A stretch of DNA of 18,932 bases from an uncultured Chlorobiota bacterium (lineage in GTDB: Bacteria > Bacteroidota > Bacteroidia > Bacteroidales > JAADGE01), in contig CAMZKI010000284.1 of NCBI GenBank assembly GCA_947311125.1, forward strand, positions 1-18,932. Reading direction: 5' to 3'. A model generated the notes under the pieces. It did not search any database. It was not told the DNA's origin and saw only the letters and a list, made by a program, of their open reading frames with translations. The first letter of the stretch is position 1. Every line of letters begins with the position of its first letter. Position numbers and translations under genes: made by a program. Positions 1-7,669 of the stretch are shown piece by piece.

Positions 1-214
1 ATACGTTTTTGTTGTTACAAAATGGAAGAAAGTTTTTAATTACCGGGATATAAACGAAGATGTATTTGTTAAAACAAAAAAGAAAACAGCAGAAAAAACA
101 ATTTTTCAAAAAATTGTTTTTTCTGCTGTTTTCTTTTTTGTTTTAACAAATACATCTTCGTTTATATCCCGGTAATTAAAAACTTTCTTCCATTTTGTAA
201 CAACAAAAACGTAT
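1..214. repeat. Perfect terminal inverted repeat, left end
   Basis: Bases 1-106 are the exact reverse complement of 109-214, with a 2-nt centre (107-108, CA). The repeat runs to the first base of the window, so its true outer limit is unknown. It lies inside the coding sequence of the exchanger gene and creates that gene's TGA stop at its centre. A 106-bp perfect palindrome with a 2-nt loop cannot be a normal terminator and is hard to maintain in vivo. The likely explanation is a fold-back chimera from amplification, or an assembler turning around at a contig end. A covalently closed hairpin terminus is the biological alternative. Confidence 0.97.
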
Positions 215-639
215 ATAATATAAACAGCAATTAAAGTTCCGGCTTCGAGATAAGAAACTTTTCCGTCAATCAGAGTTACAAGTAATAAAATAACAGAAAC
301 TGCATAAAAAAACAAATCGCGGAGAACCGCCTGTTTTGCTATAACAGCCTTTCTTACAATTGCTGATGCTCCAATTATTGCAAGCAAATTAAAAAGTGCT
401 GAGCCTACAATGTTGCCTATACCTATTCCTTCGTGGTCTCCCGGGCGAAAAACGGCAAAAAGAGCGACAAATAACTCAGGAGCACTGGAGCCTATTGCCA
501 TAAGTGTAGCTCCTGCAGCATCATGCGACATTTTTAATTTTTCGGCAATTTTATCTAATGATTCTATAAAATACTTATCAACGATTTTTGCCAGAACATA
601 AAAAGAAAGCAATAATATAAAAATGTAAAGTATCAGCAT
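106..639 (-). CDS. Na+/Ca2+ exchanger family (CaCA) protein, truncated, N-terminal half only
   Basis: This is an inner-membrane cation antiporter of the CaCA superfamily (YrbG/CaxA-like), which exchanges Ca2+ for Na+ or H+. The 177 residues contain the alpha-1 repeat: GATLMAIGSSAPEL at about 43-56, where the acidic residue of the APE motif binds the cation, and GNIVGSALFN at 75-84. Hydrophobic segments lie at about 1-18, 42-64, 75-95, 107-124 and 131-148. Full-length family members have about 300-350 residues and a second alpha repeat, which is missing. Residues from about 142 onward lie in the palindrome arm, and the TGA stop (108-106) sits on the palindrome centre, so the end is a junction artefact rather than a gene terminus. 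The basic loop after residue 149 is the expected cytoplasmic linker before the second half. A good promoter precedes the ATG at 639. Confidence 0.88.
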   Translation of the reverse strand: MLILYIFILLLSFYVLAKIVDKYFIESLDKIAEKLKMSHDAAGATLMAIGSSAPELFVALFAVFRPGDHEGIGIGNIVGSALFNLLAIIGASAIVRKAVIAKQAVLRDLFFYAVSVILLLVTLIDGKVSYLEAGTLIAVYIIYVFVVTKWKKVFNYRDINEDVFVKTKKKTAEKTIF

Positions 640-673
640 TGATTTTTTTTAACAATTAAATTATTTACGGCAT

Positions 674-703
674 CAAAAATAGGAACAAAATTCAATCTTA
701 CAA
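674..703 (-). promoter_or_regulatory. Bacteroidota-type promoter of the exchanger gene
   Basis: Read on the minus strand, TTG (703-701) is followed after 19 nt by TATTTTTG (681-674). This matches the Bacteroidota -33/-7 consensus TTTG and TAnnTTTG with ideal spacing. It predicts a start near 668 and a leader of about 30 nt before the ATG at 639. Confidence 0.6.
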
Positions 704-774
704 TCCGCAGGTTAAATATACCGTAAATATTATTTAAAGTTTATATCATATCCTCTGATTTTAACTTATTTATA

Positions 775-810
775 AAAAAAAGACTCCCGAAAATGAGAGT
801 CTTTTTTTTA
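775..810 (-). terminator. Rho-independent terminator of the TonB receptor/lipoprotein unit
   Basis: A hairpin forms between AGACTC (781-786) and GAGTCT (797-802), extended by A and T tracts on both sides. It lies about 25 nt past the lipoprotein stop on the minus strand and has a U-run in either direction, so it could work bidirectionally. Confidence 0.8.
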
Positions 811-827
811 TTACTGAAATTAAGTAA

Positions 828-2126
828 CTATTCAACTAATTCCGGACCGGAAACATATTCAAATTGTCCTGTTCCTATACATTTATATACTACGGTGTAT
901 TGGTTTCTTACACTGTTTTCTCCATATGTATTATAGGTAATAGAATAGTAAACCTGAACTCCGTTCATTATCGGTTCTGCATCCGGATATTTTCCTTCAA
1001 GGAATATTCCTATTGCTTCATTTATTCTTTCAAGTAATGCCTGTGTTGCTTCCTCGTCAGATAAACCGTCTAATAATCCAAAAGGATCATATAGTCTTCG
1101 TTTATAAAGTTTTAAATAGAAATTTTTATAATAAGAACTTGCTCCGTAATAATATTCAGCAGTTTCGGGATATGTGGGATCTAAGTACCCGCTCAAATCC
1201 GGATTATTTGCTACATAATCAATAATAATTTGATAATCTTCAGAGGCGTTCATAGTATAATGAACAGTCGGGTCAAATACCCATTCGGTTCCGTTATTAA
1301 TAAACGGGCTTATTTTATCAACGGTATTAGACCACACAGAGCCGTCAAACATATAGGCATCGGTCATTGTTTTTGTTCCGCCGGAATAATATTTATAAAA
1401 TACGTTTACCAAATCTTTAGAAAAAGCGTAAGGAAATTTATTATGTAAGAAAACCGGTAAAAAATGCTCCGGCGGATTAGATGCGGAGAAATTATGATAT
1501 TGTCCGGGAGCCCCCATACTTTCATAATCTTCGTCTGTTAAGATGTAAAAATTGTCTTTGTTTGTCCAAACACCGCTTTCAAATGTATATACAATACTTG
1601 TGTCAACAGCTTCGGCAAAAGAATTTCCGTATCTGCAATTAAAATAAACGAGATAATTTTCTGTTGAGTCAATTGTTCCCAAATAGTCAGATGGTTCAAA
1701 TGACGGGGAAAAACAGGTGTCAACAGTTCCGAACAGTGCTGTATAATCGTCATCGACAAAAGTAATAATTGACAGGCTGTCATACTCATTATTACTGTAT
1801 TTATACTTAACGTTTATTGATGATGCACTGTCAAGAGCGATATAATTTTTAGCCAAAAAAGCCGGTATCAAATCAGCAGCTGAACGAGTAACTGAAAAAC
1901 TCTTGTAAGTATCTACGTTGTTTGCTATTGTGCTGTCTTGTGCATTTTGGGCAGTTTCCAGTGCGAGCTTCTTAATTGAGGTATAGTCAGCATCTTTAAG
2001 TTCAATGTCAAAGTTTTCATTATACGGTTTTTCTGCCGCATCTATCGCATCATAAATGTCTTTATTAGGATTACATGCCGTAAACAGTAATCCTGCCATA
2101 AATGAGAATATTATATATTTTTTCAT
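828..2126 (-). CDS. Putative outer-membrane lipoprotein, partner of the TonB receptor
   Basis: The 432-residue product starts with a lipoprotein signal: MKKYIIFSF..., then LFTAC with the acylated Cys at residue 18, followed by an Asn/Lys/Asp-rich stretch (NPNKD) that resembles Bacteroidota surface-export signals. I do not recognise the family. The mature part is rich in Tyr, Asp and Asn, and two segments share a pattern of Trp, then Tyr, then an acidic residue plus DY: GVWTNKDNFYILTDEDY (about 187-203) and TEWVFDPTVHYTMNASEDY (about 283-301). This suggests a duplicated beta-rich module. The gene starts 18 nt after the TonB receptor gene and is followed by a terminator, so the two probably form one operon. 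That places it where SusD-like or other substrate-binding lipoproteins sit, but it lacks the SusD TPR pattern. Substrate unknown. Stop is TAG. Confidence 0.75.
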   Translation of the reverse strand: MKKYIIFSFMAGLLFTACNPNKDIYDAIDAAEKPYNENFDIELKDADYTSIKKLALETAQNAQDSTIANNVDTYKSFSVTRSAADLIPAFLAKNYIALDSASSINVKYKYSNNEYDSLSIITFVDDDYTALFGTVDTCFSPSFEPSDYLGTIDSTENYLVYFNCRYGNSFAEAVDTSIVYTFESGVWTNKDNFYILTDEDYESMGAPGQYHNFSASNPPEHFLPVFLHNKFPYAFSKDLVNVFYKYYSGGTKTMTDAYMFDGSVWSNTVDKISPFINNGTEWVFDPTVHYTMNASEDYQIIIDYVANNPDLSGYLDPTYPETAEYYYGASSYYKNFYLKLYKRRLYDPFGLLDGLSDEEATQALLERINEAIGIFLEGKYPDAEPIMNGVQVYYSITYNTYGENSVRNQYTVVYKCIGTGQFEYVSGPELVE

Positions 2127-2144
2127 TATTAAAAGTTTTAAAGT

Positions 2145-4691
2145 TTAGAATCTTATTTTTAAAGCAACAGACCATGTTCTTCCGAATCCGTAGAATACAG
2201 GGGAAGTAGCATAATCATGGTTTGCACCGTCAGTTGCATCTGCAATATATTCAGTATCAAGCACATTGTTTATTTTTCCATAGATTGCAGCATTTAATCC
2301 TGCAACTTTAAATTTGTATTTAACATTAAAGTCAGCTAATGTATAAGAGGGCATTTGCCATGCATCAACACCTATATCTGCAGTGTTAACTCTTGTTGTT
2401 ACATCAAAATATGCATATAGGTTGTCGTAATAATTAACATCAAAACCTAATGTTAGTTTTGGTAATACTTCGGCATCGACACTTAAAGCTGCGGTAGTCT
2501 GAGCAGCATCACCCACGTGAATACCGCCGGAGTATATAAATACAGAATCAATAAAGTTCTGCTCTTGGTCATAAACAGCAGCTGCGACATCTTTTTCCCA
2601 TGTCCAGTCGCCTACGGAAAGCATACCTTTTACGGTAAGCTTAGTTGAGGGTTTATAAGTAAGTTCAGCTTCAATTCCTTGATGCAACGCATCTAAACCA
2701 GTTATATTTGCCACCTCTTGACCTAATGATCTTGTAAGAGCTTTATCCATCCATTTAGTTCTGTATAACGCAACATTTGCTTTCATTTTTGTTGAACGAT
2801 AGCCGTAACCGAGTTCAGATGAAAGAACTCTTTCGTGTTTTGCTCCGGTGTTAAACGTATTTGTATAACCTATAAAAGCATATCTAAAAAACGGTGCTCT
2901 TGTAAAATAACCTCCGTTTGCAAAAACATTATGATGTTTGTTAATGTTGTAATTAACTCCGCCTTTTCCGCTGTATGCAAAAAAGTTTTGCCAGTCAGAA
3001 ACTTGTCCTTCTTCCGGTGTATAGGCAAACAGGTCGGTTCTTCTGTGTGAACTGTTTGAGGCAGAGCCTGATATGAATGCCGAAAAGTTTTCAAGAACAT
3101 ATTCTCCCTGAGCAAAAACACCTCCCCAAAGAACTTCTCCTACATTATAATAAGAAATAGTATCTCCTTTGTATAAAGGTGTGCCCGGGTCTCTGTTAAT
3201 ATTTGCATTATCTAAATAATATTTACCTCCCAACAAATCGTCAATAACTCTGTAGTGATAACCTTTATAGTATCTTCCGTCTATGCCGGCTGTAACATTT
3301 ATGTCGCCGACTTTTGTGTTTAAAGTAGAAAGAATACCGTACCAGTCGTGCGAGTTGTTAGACATTGCGACAACTGCCTGAGAACCTGTTAAGGATTCTT
3401 GGTTAATCCTCATAACTGAGTCATAGTCTAAATATCCGTCAGGAGTTAAAAGGGTAGAAGCAGTGGGCTCTCCGGAAGGGTATTGAAAAGAAAGCAAATC
3501 AGATTGAGCACCGACTATTCGTCTCCCGCCTCCGCTTGATTTTGACAGATAAACCGCGGTAGATAAGCTTGTCAGAGAACTGATGTTCCAGCTGTGATTC
3601 AGAGATATTTGAGGTTTGTGATATTCGTTATAAGCATATCCGCCTCCGTAAACTTTTCCGTTTCTGTATCCGAAATCAGAGTTGTATAAAATTCCGTCGG
3701 GATGGTCTAAGTATGTTTTAATATAGTGCTTATTACTTCTTTGGTTATGCCACTGCGGAGCACCGAAAGCGGTCAGGGACAGTGTCTGATTATCAGTTAA
3801 TCGTTTAGAAATATTTAAGAAATAGGAGTAACCTTTAAAGTTTGTACCTCTTACGTATCCGTCACCTTGTGTTTTGCTTCCGCTTACGGTAACAGCCCAT
3901 CCGTTTTCCTGTAAGCCCGTTGACAAGGTAAATGCAGTTTTGCTGTAACCGTTATTTCCTGTAGCTATATAAACAGAACCTCCCTGTTTTGCATCGGTAG
4001 TTTGGGTTATAATATTTATAGTTCCCCCTACAGATGAAATTGCAAGTTTTGAAGCTCCGAGACCTCTTTGAACCTGCATAGTTTTTGTAACATCAGACAA
4101 TCCTGCCCAGTTTGACCAGTAAACTTTACCGTTTTCCATATCGTTTACGGGAACACCGTTTATTAAGACTCCTATATTGTTAGAGTCGAAACCCCTTAAG
4201 TTAATACGGCTGTCTCCGTAACCTCCGCCTTGTTTAGTAGCGTAAACACTCGGTGTCGATTTTAATATTTCGGGAAATTCCTGAGTTCCGAGTTTTTCGG
4301 TAATAATGTCAGGTGTAATTGTTGAGAAAGAAACAGGAGTGTGCCTGTCTTTAGCAAAAGATGCAATTACCATAATTTCGGCAATTTCTTCATTTTCTGC
4401 CGCCATTTTAACATCAATTTTGTCCTCGGTAATTTTTAATGTAACTGTTTTCATTCCCACATAAGAAAAGACAAGAAATTCTTTTCCTTCGGGAACGTTA
4501 ATTTTATAATTACCGTCAAGATCTGAAATAGTTCCTATGGTTGTTCCTTTAACCAATACGGTAACACCCGGTATGGGTGTATTGTCTGCGGCATCGGTTA
4601 TTACGCCGGTTACCGTTTTTTGTCCTGATATGCTTAAACTGAATCCGCTCAGGATAAAAATAAGCAGTATTGATAACAAATCTCTTTTCAT
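2145..4691 (-). CDS. TonB-dependent outer-membrane receptor with carboxypeptidase-regulatory-like N-terminal domain
   Basis: The 848-residue protein imports a substrate across the outer membrane using TonB-ExbBD energy. In order it has a signal peptide (about 1-23, ending SISGQ), a beta-sandwich domain of the CarboxypepD_reg-like family (about 25-100; GVITDAADNTPIPGVTVLVKG and the DGNYKI...V.FSYVG pattern), a plug domain (about 115-235; INLRGFDSNNIGVLINGVP, then RGLGASKLAISSVGGTINIIT) and a beta-barrel ending in the classic terminal Phe (ALKIRF). It is shorter than a typical SusC (about 1000 residues) and resembles the vitamin/metal-receptor-like class with VYWSNWAGL in the plug. It is the first gene of a pair with the downstream lipoprotein. 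No riboswitch or Fur-like box was recognised upstream, so the substrate cannot be named. Confidence 0.93.
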   Translation of the reverse strand: MKRDLLSILLIFILSGFSLSISGQKTVTGVITDAADNTPIPGVTVLVKGTTIGTISDLDGNYKINVPEGKEFLVFSYVGMKTVTLKITEDKIDVKMAAENEEIAEIMVIASFAKDRHTPVSFSTITPDIITEKLGTQEFPEILKSTPSVYATKQGGGYGDSRINLRGFDSNNIGVLINGVPVNDMENGKVYWSNWAGLSDVTKTMQVQRGLGASKLAISSVGGTINIITQTTDAKQGGSVYIATGNNGYSKTAFTLSTGLQENGWAVTVSGSKTQGDGYVRGTNFKGYSYFLNISKRLTDNQTLSLTAFGAPQWHNQRSNKHYIKTYLDHPDGILYNSDFGYRNGKVYGGGYAYNEYHKPQISLNHSWNISSLTSLSTAVYLSKSSGGGRRIVGAQSDLLSFQYPSGEPTASTLLTPDGYLDYDSVMRINQESLTGSQAVVAMSNNSHDWYGILSTLNTKVGDINVTAGIDGRYYKGYHYRVIDDLLGGKYYLDNANINRDPGTPLYKGDTISYYNVGEVLWGGVFAQGEYVLENFSAFISGSASNSSHRRTDLFAYTPEEGQVSDWQNFFAYSGKGGVNYNINKHHNVFANGGYFTRAPFFRYAFIGYTNTFNTGAKHERVLSSELGYGYRSTKMKANVALYRTKWMDKALTRSLGQEVANITGLDALHQGIEAELTYKPSTKLTVKGMLSVGDWTWEKDVAAAVYDQEQNFIDSVFIYSGGIHVGDAAQTTAALSVDAEVLPKLTLGFDVNYYDNLYAYFDVTTRVNTADIGVDAWQMPSYTLADFNVKYKFKVAGLNAAIYGKINNVLDTEYIADATDGANHDYATSPVFYGFGRTWSVALKIRF

Positions 4692-4974
4692 ATATCAAAT
4701 TTTTTAAAGATTAAAATAAAAAGGTCGGTAAAGCTAAGCATAATTTTGCTAAAATTCAAAGGCTTATATTAATATTTTAAAACATATAAGGCTTTTGTCG
4801 TTGTTTTTTAGAGAGGTAGCTGTATCAAAACTTAAAAAATGACAGTTATTTTGTATTTTATATTTTATTTTCTTACTAAAAAAATAAAGTCACTGCCATT
4901 TCTTCATTTTTTTGTGTCCGGCATACCGATTGTAAAACACGGATAGAATTTAAAAGAATTTAAAGAAGATAAAA
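4692..4974. other. Divergent intergenic region, TonB receptor / thioredoxin-glutaredoxin
   Basis: This is 283 nt of AT-rich sequence between divergent genes. It holds an imperfect inverted repeat: AAATGACAGT (4837-4846) against ACTGCCATTT (4892-4901), one mismatch, loop of 45 nt. No exact TAnnTTTG element was found on either strand. The promoters of both genes presumably lie here but are not obvious. Confidence 0.4.
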
Positions 4975-5556
4975 ATGATGATACAAGTAAACTCATTACA
5001 GGATTTTAAAGAAAAAAGTAAAAGTAAACAAGAGTTTTGGCTTTTGATACATAAAAAAAACTCACCTCAAAGTGATTGTGCGAAAAAAAACATATCCGAA
5101 ATTACGAAAAAAGAAGTTCAAAATGCTGACATTTTTACAGTGGATGTAAATGATGTCAGAGATATTCATCCGGAATATTCTGTTACAAGCGTTCCTACGT
5201 TGCTTAAATTTGAGAAATCAGAACTTAAGGGAGTTTATAAAGGCTGTAACGATAAAAATTATTATGTGTCGTTGTTTACAAATTCGTTTTACACTACATC
5301 TTCCGGTGAGACAGAAACTAAACAAAAAAGTGTAGTTGTATATTCTACTCCTTCATGTTCGTGGTGTAACCGATTAAAATCATATCTTCGCGAAAACAAT
5401 ATAAAATTCAGGGATATTGATGTTTCAAAAGACCAAAAAGCTGCGGAAGATATGGTAAAACGAAGCGGGCAGCAGGGTGTTCCGCAAAGTATAATAGGCG
5501 GACAGGTAATTGTGGGGTTTGATAAAGCAAAAATAGACAGACTGTTAGGTTTGTGA
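4975..5556 (+). CDS. Fusion of degenerate thioredoxin-like domain and CxxC glutaredoxin
   Basis: The 193-residue protein has no signal peptide, so it is probably a cytoplasmic thiol-redox protein. The N-terminal part (about 1-105) has a thioredoxin-like pattern with the cis-proline loop SVPTLLKF (P74) and the FTVDVND strand, but the CxxC is replaced by a single Cys (SPQSDC, C35). The C-terminal part (about 118-193) is a complete glutaredoxin/NrdH-like domain: VVVYSTPSCSWC with the redox pair C128/C131, the GVPQ cis-proline loop (P170) and the IGG...VGFD strand-turn. The glutaredoxin half is therefore expected to be active and the N-terminal half to serve in binding or structure. Start may be the first or second ATG (4975/4978). 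Stop is TGA. A groES-like gene follows 67 nt later and may be co-transcribed. Confidence 0.85.
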   Translation: MMIQVNSLQDFKEKSKSKQEFWLLIHKKNSPQSDCAKKNISEITKKEVQNADIFTVDVNDVRDIHPEYSVTSVPTLLKFEKSELKGVYKGCNDKNYYVSLFTNSFYTTSSGETETKQKSVVVYSTPSCSWCNRLKSYLRENNIKFRDIDVSKDQKAAEDMVKRSGQQGVPQSIIGGQVIVGFDKAKIDRLLGL

Positions 5557-5623
5557 TTTGGGGCAATTAAAAATTTTAAAACAAATATTTTAATAAATTA
5601 ATAATAATTAAAAATATATAAAA

Positions 5624-5914
5624 ATGAGAGAATTACAACCGTTAAACGAAAATGTATTGCTTGAATTAAGCGAAAAGACAGGAGAACAAAAAACTGCAAG
5701 CTGAATTATTATTCCTGATTCTGCAAAAGGAAAAGAACCTACGGGAAAAGTAGTTGCATTAGGTAATAATATCGAAAATCCGGGAATTTCCGTAGGTGAT
5801 ACAGTTTTGTACAAAGAATTTTCCGGTAATGAAGTTGAATTCGATGACAAAAAATATTTGTTTATTCCTTATGCAGATATTTTAGGTAAAGTTGTCGAAA
5901 CTGAAAAAATTTAA
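5624..5914 (+). pseudogene. groES: GroES/Cpn10 co-chaperonin gene interrupted by an in-frame TGA at codon 27
   Basis: Reading through one TGA, the frame gives a 96-residue GroES: MRELQPLNENVLLEL at the start, then KTAS-[TGA]-IIIPDSAKG, PTGKVVALGN, VGDTVLYKEFSG, FIPYADILGKVVE and a TAA stop. TGA (5702-5704) occupies the glycine just before the hydrophobic tripeptide (here III; IVL in E. coli) of the mobile loop that binds GroEL. A Gly codon GGA would differ by one base, so this is a G-to-T nonsense change or a sequence error. Nothing else is damaged: length, frame and the rest of the fold are intact. TGA ends other genes in this window, arguing against a changed code. groEL does not follow; a terminator does. 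No in-frame start near the break would restore a useful product. Confidence 0.88.
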
Positions 5915-5939
5915 ACAAACCTGGAATATTATTTATTTT

Positions 5940-5979
5940 AAGACTTTCCGGATTTCTTTATTTCGGGGAGTCTTTTTTT
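5940..5979 (+). terminator. Rho-independent terminator after groES
   Basis: The stem AAGACT (5940-5945) pairs with AGTCTT (5969-5974), followed by a T-run. It lies 25 nt after the groES stop and just before the end of the convergent nadB gene. Confidence 0.7.
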
Positions 5980-7552
5980 ATAATATCTTTCCCTTCTCCG
6001 GATAATCAACAGTATAATGCAGCCCCCTGCTTTCTTTACGGGCTTTTGCCATTTTAATTATCAGGTAAGATATATTAACGGCATTTCGCAATTCACATAT
6101 TTCTCTTGAAACTTTTGAACGGTCATAAAGCTTTTGAGTTTCTTTATAAATAATTTCCAAACGGTTCAAAGCTCTGTTTAAACGTAAATCAGAACGAACA
6201 ATGCCGACATAATAAGTCATAATTTGCTGTAACTCTTTAAATTCCTGTGTTATCAAAATCATTTCTTCGGGATGTGTTGTTCCTTCATCGTGCCAAACAG
6301 GAATATTTTCGTTTATTTTAATATTTTTAAATATTTTTGATGACGATTTTGCTGCTTTATCCGCATAAACCAATGCTTCGAGTAATGAGTTTGATGCCAG
6401 TCTGTTCGCACCGTGCAATCCTGTTGAGGAGCATTCTCCGGCAGCATATAAACGATTAATGGAGGTTTCGGCATTTTTGTTTACCTTTACTCCGCCTACA
6501 AGATAATGAGCCGCAGGTGCCACGGGAATATAATCTTTTGTAATATCGATATCCAGGGTCCGACATTTTTGGTAAATATTAGGAAAATGAGATTTCAATT
6601 TTCCGGCATCCAAACGTGTTGCATCAAGATAAACAAAATCATCTCCGCTTATTTTCATTTCGTTATCTATCGCACGAGCAACAATATCTCTCGGAGCCAA
6701 ATCTTTACGCTCATCATATTTTTTCATAAATGCTTCCCCTTTTTTATTCCGAAGTATTGCCCCGAAACCTCTTAATGCTTCAGTAACTAAAAAAGAAGGG
6801 CGTTCATTTTTATTATAAAGTGCCGTAGGATGAAATTGAACAAATTCCATATCTTTTATTAAAGCCTTAGCCCTGTATGCCATAGCAATACCGTCGCCGG
6901 TTGCAACTTTCGGGTTTGTTGTAATATCATAAATATTTCCCAAACCTCCTGTTGCAAGATATGTAATTTTTGCCAAAAAACGTTCAACCTTTTCTGTTTC
7001 GGGATTTAAAACATAAGCTCCGTAACATTCTATATTGCTGTTATTTAAAATGACCGTATATCCTAAATGATGTTGGGTTATCAAATCTACCGCATAGTAA
7101 TTTTCATAAACGGTAATATTTTTATTTTTTCTGACTTGCTCTGTTAAAGCACGCTGAATTTCAAAGCCCGTATTATCTTTATGATGAAAAATTCTGTTGT
7201 CGGAATGCCCGCCTTCTTTACCTAAATCAAAAGTACCGTCATCTTTTTTGTCAAATCTTGCACCAAGTTCCATGAGTTCCTTTACCTTCTCCGGACCTTC
7301 CGTTACAACTGTTCTTACAACATCTTCATCACAGATACCGTCGCCGGCAATTAACGTGTCTTTAATATGTTTTTCGTAAGAATCATTGACTTTCTGAACT
7401 GAAGCAATTCCGCCTTGTGCAAAACTTGTATTTGTGTTATCTATTTCGCTTTTTGTAACGACAATAACTTTTCCGAATTCGGAAACTTTCAGAGCATACA
7501 TTAATCCGGCAAGACCTGAACCTATAACTAAAAAATCGGTTTTGTGTATCAT
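5978..7552 (-). CDS. nadB: L-aspartate oxidase
   Basis: NadB is an FAD enzyme of the succinate dehydrogenase/fumarate reductase flavoprotein family. It oxidises L-aspartate to iminoaspartate, which NadA condenses to quinolinate for de novo NAD synthesis. The 524-residue length is normal. Visible hallmarks are the dinucleotide fold GSGLAGL (11-17), SFAQGGIA (43-50), GGHSDNRIFHHKDNTG (114-129), FVQFHPTAL (237-245), the catalytic-region Arg in APRDIVARA (286-294), AHYLVGGV (348-355) and GLHGANRLASNSLLEAL (378-394). The C-terminal helical domain (about 425-524) is present, ending in HYTVDYPEKGKIL. NadA and NadC are not in this window. It is divergent from rmlB, with a TACTTTTG -7 box upstream. 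The frame is intact and nothing looks unusual. Confidence 0.96.
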   Translation of the reverse strand: MIHKTDFLVIGSGLAGLMYALKVSEFGKVIVVTKSEIDNTNTSFAQGGIASVQKVNDSYEKHIKDTLIAGDGICDEDVVRTVVTEGPEKVKELMELGARFDKKDDGTFDLGKEGGHSDNRIFHHKDNTGFEIQRALTEQVRKNKNITVYENYYAVDLITQHHLGYTVILNNSNIECYGAYVLNPETEKVERFLAKITYLATGGLGNIYDITTNPKVATGDGIAMAYRAKALIKDMEFVQFHPTALYNKNERPSFLVTEALRGFGAILRNKKGEAFMKKYDERKDLAPRDIVARAIDNEMKISGDDFVYLDATRLDAGKLKSHFPNIYQKCRTLDIDITKDYIPVAPAAHYLVGGVKVNKNAETSINRLYAAGECSSTGLHGANRLASNSLLEALVYADKAAKSSSKIFKNIKINENIPVWHDEGTTHPEEMILITQEFKELQQIMTYYVGIVRSDLRLNRALNRLEIIYKETQKLYDRSKVSREICELRNAVNISYLIIKMAKARKESRGLHYTVDYPEKGKIL

Positions 7553-7571
7553 TCGCAGTATTTTGATAATA

Positions 7572-7579
7572 CAAAAGTA
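7572..7579 (-). promoter_or_regulatory. Candidate -7 element of nadB
   Basis: TACTTTTG on the minus strand (7579-7572) fits TAnnTTTG and lies 20 nt before the nadB ATG (7552). No clear -33 TTG is found at 17-23 nt upstream, so only the -7 box supports it. Confidence 0.4.
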
Positions 7580-7629
7580 AAAAAATGCTTAATTTTTTGT
7601 TAAAATAACGTATGTTTTTACAAATTTGA

Positions 7630-7637
7630 TAGTTTTG
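7630..7637 (+). promoter_or_regulatory. Candidate -7 element of rmlB
   Basis: TAGTTTTG (7630-7637) fits TAnnTTTG. It predicts a start near 7643, which places the upstream in-frame GTG (7637) outside the transcript and favours the ATG at 7670 as the rmlB start. A -33 TTG is not evident. Confidence 0.45.
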
Positions 7638-7669
7638 TGGAAATATTCATATCTAAACTTAACGGTAAA

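Noticed and set aside
4888..4898. AGTCACTGCCA, similar to the B12-box of cobalamin riboswitches, upstream of the TonB receptor
   Set aside because: It is on the strand of the thioredoxin-glutaredoxin gene, not the receptor, and no GGTG...TCC core or other riboswitch elements surround it.
5702..5704. TGA in groES read as glycine by a changed genetic code
   Set aside because: TGA terminates other genes here at plausible family ends, and the DUF2797-like gene's TGA lies just before a terminator; the flanking genes are Bacteroidota-like, a group with the standard bacterial code.
5608..5850. Minus-strand 80-codon frame opposite groES
   Set aside because: It is a shadow of the groES frame; the plus strand shows conserved GroES sequence throughout.
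7637..7669. GTG start giving rmlB an 11-residue N-terminal extension
   Set aside because: The GTG overlaps the -7 promoter element, and the family starts directly before the nucleotide-binding motif, matching the ATG at 7670.
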